Origin: an uncultured Bacilli bacterium
GTDB taxonomy: Bacteria > Bacillota_I > Bacilli_A > RF39 > UBA660
Length of the DNA stretch: 10,258 bases
Direction: 5' to 3'
NCBI GenBank assembly: GCA_910586635.1
Contig: CAJUJA010000005.1
Coordinates: 33,904 to 44,161, forward strand
The translations under genes and the position numbers were made by a program. Below, piece by piece: positions 1 to 5,939 of the stretch. The notes under the pieces were generated by a model. It saw only the letters and a list, made by a program, of their open reading frames with translations, made no database searches and was not told the origin of the DNA. Every line of letters starts with the position of its first letter. Within the stretch, counting starts at the first letter, position 1.

Positions 1-1934
1 TTATCACCGCTCAGTCCTTGTCCAATGTGTGTTTGCCTTATTGCCTCGTTTAGTTGAGCTATAAATTGTGCATAGTCCTCTGAATACTTTTGTTCTAATT
101 GGATTAGTCTGCTATTTAAATCTTGTTCTGGTAATTCTTTGAGTATGTCTTGGACCTCAATTTGATTATTATGATTTATCGCCGTCTTCAATCTGCTTAA
201 GGTATCGTTATTAATTACTATTTGAGTGCCTTTATATATGATAGTTTGTCCAGCCTCCATTGTTCCTGATATTAATGCTCCATAAACAAAGGCTTTTCCA
301 GTATCTAATAAACAATCATTTAAATCTATACTATCTAGGGTAAAATGATCCCCTAAATTTTCAGTAAACTGTTGAATCGCCTCTTGTCCACCTTCTTTAA
401 ACATGTTCATGAGTATATTTTCCCCTTGTTTTCCTACTCCTGGTAAAGCCCCTAATGATTCTTCTAATATGGTTTCACTGAGTGCAGATATCACAGCATT
501 TTTCTTAGAATCCTCTTCTGTATAACCATTTAATAAGTTTTGATGCTTTTTGCTTCCATAACTATTTCCAAATATCATAGAACCAGTGACTACTGTTTGT
601 AAGGCTTTCATTGCTACAGGTGCTCCTGCTCCTCCTGTTGAAATAGAAATTATTGTTCCCGCAGTAACAGTAGGTAACATATTTCCTATGCTTTCTCCAA
701 ATCCGTAGGTTTCTTCTAATCCTTTCGCTAGTTCTTTATCATTTTGAAAAGCTTCTATCAAATACATTCTTTCATAATCTAACTCTGTTGCATTCCCATT
801 ATTGATATTTTGAAAGGATTCTTTAAAGCCCTCTAATCCATTTATTGTTCCATCCATTATCGAATGCATATACTCAGTCATGTATTCTTGAGATTTCTTC
901 TTAGCATTGTAATAATTACCTTCACTCTTATATGAACTTCCCCCATATATATTTTCATACGATGATGTAGTGGTTGTACTTCCCGCTTTTTTTCCAGTTT
1001 CTTTTAATTTTTTATACTTTTCAACTGCCTTTTCCATTCCTTTTAATTGATTAATTTGATCCGTTAACAGCTCATAGTACTTATATGACTCTTCCGCCCC
1101 TTTGGTTTTATAAATATATGACATGATTTCTTGTTGTTCTTTTGATAGGTAATCTTTTATATCTTTATATTCTATATAAACAGATGAAGCACTAATCGCC
1201 GCACTACTGTACACCTGATCCTGATTTTGTATTTTCTGTTCTAACCGATCATCATCGTTTAGCATATAACCATTATTATACTCACTACTTTCGGTATATC
1301 CTCTTTCATATTTATCAATTTGATTATATCTTTTTAATTGTTTCAATATAGACTCGATTTGGGCTATTTCTGTTTTATTGTCTTTCATTCCTTTTTTTAA
1401 TGTTTCTAATGTTTGAATCAATTCATCTGGTGTGGATATTTTCATGCCTGTTTTCTTTTCTATCTCATCAATTCCTAAATTTTCTTTAATCTCGGATACA
1501 TAAACATCTAGATTATTTTGATAATTAGGATTTTCTAATTTTATACCTGATAATTCATCTTGTGCTTTCTTTGATATTTCCTGTCGCTCCTCTTTATTCT
1601 CTTTTGCTTTTTGATATACTGCATTCATCAATAGATTCATATTCCCAATACCAGAAAAAGTAAATCCTGAAAAATCTGTTGCCCTAATTGAACTTGAAGC
1701 TAGATTTTTACATTTATCTTTTATCTTATCTGCTCGAATAATTAGATCGTCTATTTCATCTTTTAATTTTCCTAAATATTTATAGGATGCTAAATCCTTA
1801 ATGATTTCCATTTTTTCTATAGACGATGTAATATTTTGAATATTGTTAGTTGTCAAAATTTTATATGCCCTTTTTATATCACGGTAGGCACCATTAATTA
1901 GGTCTGTATTTATATATATTCCGTCATTCATCAT
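1..1934 (-). CDS. LXG-like polymorphic toxin, type VII secretion substrate; C-terminus cut by window edge
   Basis: The frame is open from ATG 1934 (or the next codon, ATG 1931) to the window edge, giving 644 codons and no stop, so the C-terminal end is missing. Residues 1-85 are helical, in the place of an LXG/WXG targeting domain, but I see no clean LXG motif. Residues 100-310 are rich in Lys/Glu and likely coiled-coil. Residues 262-290 (YLSKEQQEIMSYIYKTKGAE and onward) resemble a segment common in Firmicutes polymorphic toxins. Residues 412-456 are Gly/Ala/Thr-rich and hydrophobic, as in the central region of many LXG proteins. Residues 480-530 contain ETILEESLGALPG, another recurrent piece of such proteins. 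The toxic domain should follow after about residue 650, outside the window, so its activity is unknown. The gene starts 10 bp after the stop of the small helper gene, with GGTAGGTGAT between them. A phage or tail-associated protein with the same middle region is the main alternative. Confidence 0.75.
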   Translation of the reverse strand, partial: MMNDGIYINTDLINGAYRDIKRAYKILTTNNIQNITSSIEKMEIIKDLASYKYLGKLKDEIDDLIIRADKIKDKCKNLASSSIRATDFSGFTFSGIGNMNLLMNAVYQKAKENKEERQEISKKAQDELSGIKLENPNYQNNLDVYVSEIKENLGIDEIEKKTGMKISTPDELIQTLETLKKGMKDNKTEIAQIESILKQLKRYNQIDKYERGYTESSEYNNGYMLNDDDRLEQKIQNQDQVYSSAAISASSVYIEYKDIKDYLSKEQQEIMSYIYKTKGAEESYKYYELLTDQINQLKGMEKAVEKYKKLKETGKKAGSTTTTSSYENIYGGSSYKSEGNYYNAKKKSQEYMTEYMHSIMDGTINGLEGFKESFQNINNGNATELDYERMYLIEAFQNDKELAKGLEETYGFGESIGNMLPTVTAGTIISISTGGAGAPVAMKALQTVVTGSMIFGNSYGSKKHQNLLNGYTEEDSKKNAVISALSETILEESLGALPGVGKQGENILMNMFKEGGQEAIQQFTENLGDHFTLDSIDLNDCLLDTGKAFVYGALISGTMEAGQTIIYKGTQIVINNDTLSRLKTAINHNNQIEVQDILKELPEQDLNSRLIQLEQKYSEDYAQFIAQLNEAIRQTHIGQGLSGD

Positions 1935-1944
1935 ATCACCTACC

Positions 1945-2178
1945 TTATTTTATTTTTTCTAATTCTTCTAATGCACTATTTAATTTATTAATCATCTCAT
2001 CTTCCTTTTCTATGATTTCTTTTATTAGTCCACTATCCATTGTTTTTCCGTTACTTATTGCACCTTTTTCCAATTTTCCTAATGCCTCTTTATACTTTTT
2101 CCTGCTATCCTTTATAATAGGTATAATTTGATCTATTTTTTGTTTTAGCTTTGTATATTCTTCCTTTTTATTACTCAT
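1945..2178 (-). CDS. Small helical partner protein encoded upstream of the toxin
   Basis: This 77-aa protein is almost all predicted helix. Lys/Glu-rich heptad-like stretches at residues 3-38 and 50-77 are separated by a Gly/Ser turn near residues 39-48 (GAISNGKTMDSG). It has no cysteine, tryptophan or signal peptide. The size, hairpin-like layout and place directly before an LXG-like gene match the small alpha-helical proteins that bind LXG targeting domains and help present them to the type VII machine. No WXG motif is visible. It starts at ATG 2178 behind GGTGAT (2184-2189), and its stop lies 10 bp before the toxin start, so the two form one operon read from the promoter at 2214-2243. The function is inferred from context. 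I do not recognise a named family. Confidence 0.75.
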   Translation of the reverse strand: MSNKKEEYTKLKQKIDQIIPIIKDSRKKYKEALGKLEKGAISNGKTMDSGLIKEIIEKEDEMINKLNSALEELEKIK

Positions 2179-2213
2179 AATCTATCACCATACTGTATCT
2201 TATCTTTATTCTC

Positions 2214-2243
2214 ATTCTACCTTTATATATATTTAGTTGTCAA
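2214..2243 (-). promoter_or_regulatory. Promoter of the helper-toxin operon
   Basis: On the minus strand a TTGACA -35 box (2238-2243) is followed after 18 bp by a TAGAAT -10 box (2214-2219). The start codon of the 77-aa gene lies about 35 bp downstream. The -35 box is a perfect sigma-A match. Confidence 0.6.
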
Positions 2244-2282
2244 TATGTTATCCTTTTAATTTACATATAAATTCTGACAATA

Positions 2283-2315
2283 ATTTGTAAATATTGATTG
2301 TTTTTATTTACAAAT
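2283..2315. promoter_or_regulatory. Perfect 11-bp inverted repeat, candidate operator in the divergent spacer
   Basis: ATTTGTAAATA (2283-2293) and TATTTACAAAT (2305-2315) are exact reverse complements separated by 11 bp, so the half-site centres are 22 bp apart, about two helical turns. The right arm covers the -35 box of the plus-strand promoter (2307-2312). It is not followed by a T-run, so a terminator is unlikely. The arrangement fits a dimeric repressor or activator site controlling the tandem-WXG gene and possibly the divergent toxin operon. No regulator gene is in the window. Confidence 0.45.
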
Positions 2316-2336
2316 CGCAAATATCTATATTACAAT
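2307..2336 (+). promoter_or_regulatory. Promoter of the tandem-WXG gene
   Basis: A TTTACA -35 box (2307-2312) and TACAAT -10 box (2331-2336) are 18 bp apart. Transcription would begin near 2343, giving a leader of about 26 nt that carries AAGGAGG (2357-2363) five bases before the ATG. The -35 box lies in the right arm of the inverted repeat. Confidence 0.5.
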
Positions 2337-2368
2337 AATTTTGTACAAAATAATAGAAGGAGGTCTAT

Positions 2369-2998
2369 ATGGCTACATTATATTTTAATCCTAATGAAAT
2401 TGCTAATTTTTCGACTGAAATTAATAATTTATTTGGAAGTCTAAAAGCTAATTTTACTAAAATCGGTCAAAATATGAATACTATCGCAAATGGTAAATGG
2501 AAAGGAACTGCTGCAAAGAAAAATTTGGATTCTCTTGATAAAGCACAAGAAGCCCTAGCTACATTTATTAATGAATTTAGTAAAGCTCTAGCACAATCTG
2601 TTAGAGAAGCAAAAACAAAAATCAGTCAACTAGAAACTACCAATTTAGGACAAAGCCTAAATATTAATATTCAGGAGGCTGAAAAAGTAAATATTGATAA
2701 TCTTCAGCAAGTAGATATCTCTGTTGTAGAATATGATTACTCTGAAATTATGGCTATTTCTAACAGTTTAAAGGGAATTCATTCTTCTATCTCTGAGTGT
2801 AAACAATCTGTTCCGACTAAGATTAGAAGTTTTATCAGTCTAGATTCTGGAAAGGCTTGGAGAGGGAATGCTGCAGGTGAGTTTGAAAATGCCGTTTGTT
2901 CTGCATTTTCTAAAATCGATACGCCTATTAAAAACTTACAAACTTGTATTGATAATATTAATGAAGCTGCTGCCAATGCTCAAAGAGCTGATAAATAG
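2369..2998 (+). CDS. Tandem WXG100-like protein (two helical hairpins in one chain), type VII secretion associated
   Basis: The 209-aa product has two WXG hairpins. The first half (about residues 7-92) has its turn at W44-K45-G46 within GKWKGTAAKKNL. The second half (about 122-207) has W164-R165-G166 within GKAWRGNAAGEF. A linker of about 25 residues, rich in Asn, Gln and Val, joins them. WXG100 proteins are normally about 100 aa and form a four-helix bundle as a dimer. Here one chain could fold as a pseudo-dimer. A C-terminal YxxxD/E export signal is not evident, and there is no signal peptide or membrane segment. Three cysteines (C144, C177, C193) all lie in the second half. The start is set by a strong AAGGAGG at 2357-2363. 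The gene has its own promoter and a clear terminator and is divergent from the helper-toxin pair. It could be an exported partner, a chaperone or an effector of the same system. No secretion machinery gene is in the window. Confidence 0.8.
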   Translation: MATLYFNPNEIANFSTEINNLFGSLKANFTKIGQNMNTIANGKWKGTAAKKNLDSLDKAQEALATFINEFSKALAQSVREAKTKISQLETTNLGQSLNINIQEAEKVNIDNLQQVDISVVEYDYSEIMAISNSLKGIHSSISECKQSVPTKIRSFISLDSGKAWRGNAAGEFENAVCSAFSKIDTPIKNLQTCIDNINEAAANAQRADK

Positions 2999-3007
2999 TC
3001 ATAAATT

Positions 3008-3027
3008 GGGATTATATCCCTTTTTTT
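3008..3027 (+). terminator. Rho-independent terminator of the tandem-WXG gene
   Basis: GGGAT (3008-3012) and ATCCC (3016-3020) pair around a three-base loop and are followed by seven T residues (3021-3027), ten bases after the stop codon. Confidence 0.8.
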
Positions 3028-3245
3028 ATACAAAAAAGTATAAATAACCAAAATAGCCTTTGTTTTAAGGCATAAATCAATAATATAGTATCAAATTTAC
3101 TACTAATTTACTACTTTACAAAAATTTTTAACAAAGAGCCTAGATATGCTAAAGTATTTATAATATTATTCATAATAATTATAGTTTTTGTTTGATTAAT
3201 TATACCATATTTAAAACGTATAAAAAATTAAGGAGGAATTTTTTA
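3028..3245. other. Left flank of the HD island: hairpin, phased repeats, possible promoter; no gene
   Basis: No coding frame stands out in these 218 bases. A small dyad GCCTT-TGTTTT-AAGGC occupies 3056-3071. The phased TTTACTACT pair follows at 3096-3117. A possible promoter for the HD gene is TTAACA (3128-3133), 16 bp, TAAAGT (3150-3155), with TG before the -10 box, which would give an 84-nt leader. AAGGAGG at 3230-3236 is nine bases before ATG 3246 and fixes that start. Confidence 0.4.
3096..3117 (+). repeat. Phased 11-bp direct repeat pair, left copy
   Basis: TTTACTACTAA (3096-3106) is followed directly by TTTACTACTTT (3107-3117), so the unit repeats every 11 bp, about one helical turn. 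The same 22-bp block recurs at 4361-4382 in the same orientation with 19 of 22 bases identical. Such helically phased short repeats resemble arm-type sites bound by tyrosine recombinases, which is an inference. Confidence 0.6.
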
Positions 3246-4313
3246 ATGAGTAGTAGGTATTTAGAAAATTTAAATGAAGAAATAAGACAATATTTTGATA
3301 TATTATCACCGGAATTTCCTGATTGGTTGTTAGAATATATTGAAACACCAGAAATGCAAAGAATAGACGGAACAAGTATGAGTTGTGGAAACGACTATTC
3401 AAAAGTGTTTAATGTTAGATATTGGTATTCAAATTTAGACCATAGTGTTGGTGTAGCCTTAATAATATGGCATTTTACAAAAGATAAGAAACAAACATTA
3501 GCAGGTTTATTTCATGATATAGCAACACCAACTTTTAAACATTGTATAGACTTTATGAATGGCGATTCGGAGCATCAAGAGTCGACAGAAGAAAGAACAG
3601 AACAAATAATAAGAAATTCAAAAGAAATAACTAGTCTATTAAAAAGAGATGGAATTAAAGTAGAAGAAGTATCAGATTACCATATTTATCCTATTGCTGA
3701 CAACGATACACCTCAATTAAGTGCTGATAGATTTGAATATACTTTTTCAAGTGGACTAGTATTTCACAGAGTTTGGGAACTTGATAGCATAAAGGAAATT
3801 TATAATGATGTTGTTATTTTAAAAAATGAAGATGAAATTGAAGAATTAGGATTTAATAATATTGATATTTGTGAAAGGTACATAAATATTATTTCAAAAT
3901 TATGGCCAGAATGGGTAAGTGACAAAGATAGAACAGTAATGCAATTTTTAGCTGATATAGTCAAATCAATGAATATTAAAGGCTATTTGACAATAGACGA
4001 TTTATATAATTTATCGGAGAAAGAAGTAATAGATAAAATAATAAATTGTGAAGATAAATATATTAGTGAAAACTTTATGAAATTTCAAAATGCAACTTCA
4101 GTTTATGGAAGTGAAGTTCCAGTAGAGGGAAGATATTGTATTAGTGTAAAAGGAAAAAGAAGATATATTATTCCACTAACTAAAACTGATAATGGAATTT
4201 TTAGAATCAATGAAGTTTCAGAAAAAGCAAAAGAAGATATAGACAATTATTTAAATATAAAACATTCGACTTATACAGGATTTGATTTTGATTTTAAACC
4301 ATATAATTTTTAA
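3246..4313 (+). CDS. HD-domain phosphohydrolase-like protein
   Basis: From ATG 3246 the product is 355 aa. The frame extends upstream to a TTG at 3192, but AAGGAGG at 3230-3236 sits nine bases before ATG 3246 and supports the shorter form. The metal-binding signature of the HD superfamily is in order: H66 (NLDHSVG), H90-D91 (LFHDIATPTFKH) and D161 (LSADRFEY). HD enzymes of this layout hydrolyse phosphoester or nucleotide substrates, as in dNTPases and nucleotide phosphohydrolases; the substrate here cannot be read. Residues 180-355 show no motif I know. There is no signal peptide or membrane segment, so it should be cytosolic. It is alone in its transcription unit, and related 11-bp repeat pairs lie 128 bp before its start and 47 bp after its stop, suggesting cargo of a mobile element, possibly with a nucleotide-based defence or regulatory role. 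That role is speculation. The HD fold is well supported. Confidence 0.85.
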   Translation: MSSRYLENLNEEIRQYFDILSPEFPDWLLEYIETPEMQRIDGTSMSCGNDYSKVFNVRYWYSNLDHSVGVALIIWHFTKDKKQTLAGLFHDIATPTFKHCIDFMNGDSEHQESTEERTEQIIRNSKEITSLLKRDGIKVEEVSDYHIYPIADNDTPQLSADRFEYTFSSGLVFHRVWELDSIKEIYNDVVILKNEDEIEELGFNNIDICERYINIISKLWPEWVSDKDRTVMQFLADIVKSMNIKGYLTIDDLYNLSEKEVIDKIINCEDKYISENFMKFQNATSVYGSEVPVEGRYCISVKGKRRYIIPLTKTDNGIFRINEVSEKAKEDIDNYLNIKHSTYTGFDFDFKPYNF

Positions 4314-4360
4314 TTTTATTAAGTATATATTAGAAACAAAATAATTTAGGAAAAGTGAAA

Positions 4361-4382
4361 CTTACTACTTTTTTACTACTTT
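4361..4382 (+). repeat. Phased 11-bp direct repeat pair, right copy
   Basis: CTTACTACTTT (4361-4371) is followed directly by TTTACTACTTT (4372-4382). It matches the left pair at 3096-3117 at 19 of 22 positions, in the same orientation and 1,265 bp away. The HD gene is the only gene between the two pairs. Confidence 0.6.
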
Positions 4383-4442
4383 TGAAAGCGAAAATATAAG
4401 AAATTATAACAATATATGTGAGAATCTTCCAAAACAAGAAAA

Positions 4443-4476
4443 GCTACAAACCCTTGTAAAACCAAGTTATAGTAGC
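4443..4476. repeat. Interrupted dyad, possible recombinase core or attachment site
   Basis: GCTAC (4443-4447) pairs with GTAGC (4472-4476), and inside it CTTG (4453-4456) pairs with CAAG (4463-4466) around a six-base centre TAAAAC. Both arm pairs share one axis. Two inverted arms around a 6-8 bp centre is the usual shape of a tyrosine-recombinase crossover site. It does not look like a terminator, because no T-run follows on either side. Confidence 0.35.
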
Positions 4477-4526
4477 ATTTAAGAATTTATAAAAAGTTAT
4501 TAAAAAAATATGTACTATTTTAAAAT

Positions 4527-4546
4527 AAAAAAAGCCTACTTGGCTT
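4527..4546 (-). terminator. Terminator of spoVS, overlapping its stop codon
   Basis: On the minus strand AAGCC (4542-4546) and GGCTT (4532-4536) pair around AAGTA and run into T residues down to 4527. The stem includes the last two sense codons (GCC AAG in part) and the TAG stop at 4536-4538, so the hairpin starts inside the gene. Confidence 0.7.
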
Positions 4547-4796
4547 CTATAATTAACTTAATCGCAGTTCTTTCTTCTCCATCAATAGCAATATCTGAAA
4601 ACGCAGGAATACAAACTAAATTTTTTCCAGATGGTGCCACAAATCCTCTTGCTATTGCAATTGCTTTTATTGCCTGATTCAGTGCTCCAGCTCCTACTGC
4701 CTGTATTTCAACAGTGCCTTTTTCTCTAAAAACATTAGCAAGTGCACCTGCTACGCTATTTGGATTAGATTTACTGCTTACTTTGAGTATTTCCAT
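4536..4796 (-). CDS. spoVS: Stage V sporulation protein S
   Basis: At 86 aa this matches Bacillus SpoVS in length and along its whole sequence. Signature stretches are MEILKVSSKSNPNSVAGALA at the start, VGAGALNQAIKAIAIARGF in the middle and DGEERTAIKLIIEAK at the end. SpoVS is a small Alba-like, probably nucleic-acid-binding protein. In Bacillus subtilis it affects septation and stage V (coat and cortex) completion, and it is known in some non-spore-formers too, so its presence alone does not prove sporulation. The ribosome site GAAAGG (4811-4816) is 14 bases from the ATG, longer than usual. An alternative upstream ATG at 4809 is out of frame. The gene follows lactate dehydrogenase after 135 bp, with no clear terminator between, so read-through is possible. 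It ends at its own terminator. Confidence 0.95.
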   Translation of the reverse strand: MEILKVSSKSNPNSVAGALANVFREKGTVEIQAVGAGALNQAIKAIAIARGFVAPSGKNLVCIPAFSDIAIDGEERTAIKLIIEAK

Positions 4797-4842
4797 ATAT
4801 ATTATTCATTCCTTTCTATGATTAATATATATGTTTTTTTGT

Positions 4843-4874
4843 ATTATAAAATACATATTTTCATGATAGATCAT
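4843..4874 (-). promoter_or_regulatory. Possible spoVS promoter with overlapping dyad
   Basis: A perfect TATAAT (4843-4848, minus strand) lies 46 bp before the spoVS ATG, but the -35 position has no good match. Instead the dyad ATGATAGATCAT (4863-4874) covers that position, which might mark an activator site. In Bacillus subtilis spoVS is read by sigma-H. I find no convincing sigma-H box here. Confidence 0.3.
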
Positions 4875-4931
4875 ATTTTTCGTACATTTCTATATTCTAA
4901 CATATCACTTTTACACCCTTTTAAAATATGT

Positions 4932-5849
4932 TTATCTATCATGGTCTATTTTATTAATTGCCTCTTTAATAATATCTACTGAATGTTGAAGTTTTTCTTC
5001 CTCTTCTTGTGTTAATTCTATATAGATTCTTGATTTTACACCTTCCTTATTTAAAATTGATGGGACCCCCATATAAATATCATTTTCACTATCATAACTA
5101 GAAACAGTAATGATTGTATCCTCATCTCCTAATATTGCATTCGTAATTCTTACTAAGCACATTCCAATTCCATAATAGGTTGCACCCTTACGATCAATAA
5201 TCTTATAAGCTGCATCTTTTACCTCTTCATGAATTTCTGCTAAATCTTCCTTTTTTAGAAATGAACTAATTTTCTGTAATCCTACGTTTACATTACTCCA
5301 TGGAACAAATTCTGAATCCCCATGTTCTCCTACTACATAAGCATGAATGTTTTTAGGATTTACTCCTAATCTTTCTCCTACTAAATATTTTAATCTTGCA
5401 GTATCTAGACTGGTTCCGGATCCAATTACTTTACTCGTATCAAAACCAGAATACTTCCAAGTTAAATAGGTCATAACATCTAGTGGATTGGTCGCCACTA
5501 AAAAAATTCCTTGGAATCCACTTTCTACGACAGAGGCTACAATGGACTTAAATATCTTACTATTTTTATTAATTAAGTCCATTCTTGTTTCACCAGGATT
5601 TTGATTAGCACCTGCTGCTATTACTACCATTTTGGCATCCTTACAATCCCTATAGTCACCTGCTTTAATATCAATTTTACTTGGAGCAAAGGCTAGACAG
5701 TGATTCAGATCCATAACTTCTCCTTCTACTCTCTTCCTATCAAGATCAATTAATACTAATTCTCCTACATTAGTCCTTTGATTTAATAATGCATAGGCAT
5801 AGCTCATACCAACATTTCCGCAACCTATTATTACTACTTTATTATTCAT
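4932..5849 (-). CDS. ldh: L-lactate dehydrogenase
   Basis: This cytosolic enzyme reduces pyruvate to L-lactate with NADH, regenerating NAD+ in fermentation. The 305-aa length is close to the 310-320 usual for the family. The Rossmann motif GCGNVG is at 9-14, with D35 at the end of beta-2 as expected for NAD. The substrate loop ANQNPGETR (81-89) carries Q83, the residue that selects lactate over malate (Arg in malate dehydrogenases), and catalytic R89. N121, D149, R152 and H176 (GEHGDSE) complete the active site. Of the fructose-bisphosphate site of the Geobacillus enzyme, His188 is kept as H169, but Arg173 aligns with K154, so allosteric control may differ. AGGAGG (5855-5860) lies five bases before the ATG. 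A TATAAT at 5898-5903 is a possible -10 box without a good -35. I see no Rex-type palindrome. The gene lies between the Pro/Thr-rich protein gene and spoVS, all on one strand. Confidence 0.95.
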   Translation of the reverse strand: MNNKVVIIGCGNVGMSYAYALLNQRTNVGELVLIDLDRKRVEGEVMDLNHCLAFAPSKIDIKAGDYRDCKDAKMVVIAAGANQNPGETRMDLINKNSKIFKSIVASVVESGFQGIFLVATNPLDVMTYLTWKYSGFDTSKVIGSGTSLDTARLKYLVGERLGVNPKNIHAYVVGEHGDSEFVPWSNVNVGLQKISSFLKKEDLAEIHEEVKDAAYKIIDRKGATYYGIGMCLVRITNAILGDEDTIITVSSYDSENDIYMGVPSILNKEGVKSRIYIELTQEEEEKLQHSVDIIKEAINKIDHDR

Positions 5850-5913
5850 ATTTTCCTCCTTTTTCTATTTAACTATATATTTATATAGTGATATTAAATT
5901 ATACTTTTCATTC

Positions 5914-5939
5914 AAAAAAAGAAAACCTAAATTTTCTTT
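5914..5939 (-). terminator. Weak terminator of the Pro/Thr-rich protein gene
   Basis: AAAGAAAA (5932-5939) and TTTTCTTT (5918-5925) pair around TTTAGG and run into further T residues. The stem has a single G:C pair, so termination may be leaky and ldh could receive read-through. The first arm overlaps the stop codon. Confidence 0.45.

Larger units (their letters stand above)
4314..4525. other. Right flank of the HD island: phased repeats and recombinase-core-like dyad; no gene
   Basis: These 212 non-coding bases contain the second phased repeat pair (4361-4382) and the interrupted dyad at 4443-4476. I see no promoter or coding frame, and no obvious terminator for the HD gene directly after its stop. 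Confidence 0.5.

Noticed and set aside
2779..2976. Minus-strand frame inside the tandem-WXG gene.
   Set aside because: It is fully covered by the well-supported plus-strand gene and has no recognisable content.
3192..3245. TTG-initiated N-terminal extension of the HD protein (18 extra residues).
   Set aside because: AAGGAGG lies directly before ATG 3246 and within the extension; TTG 3192 has no ribosome site.
3211..3402. Minus-strand frame across the HD gene start.
   Set aside because: It overlaps the HD gene and its ribosome site, and the product is a Phe/Tyr/Leu-rich shadow with no motif.
3096..4382. CRISPR array from the TTTACTACT repeats.
   Set aside because: Units are 11 bp and directly adjacent with no spacers, and only two pairs exist.
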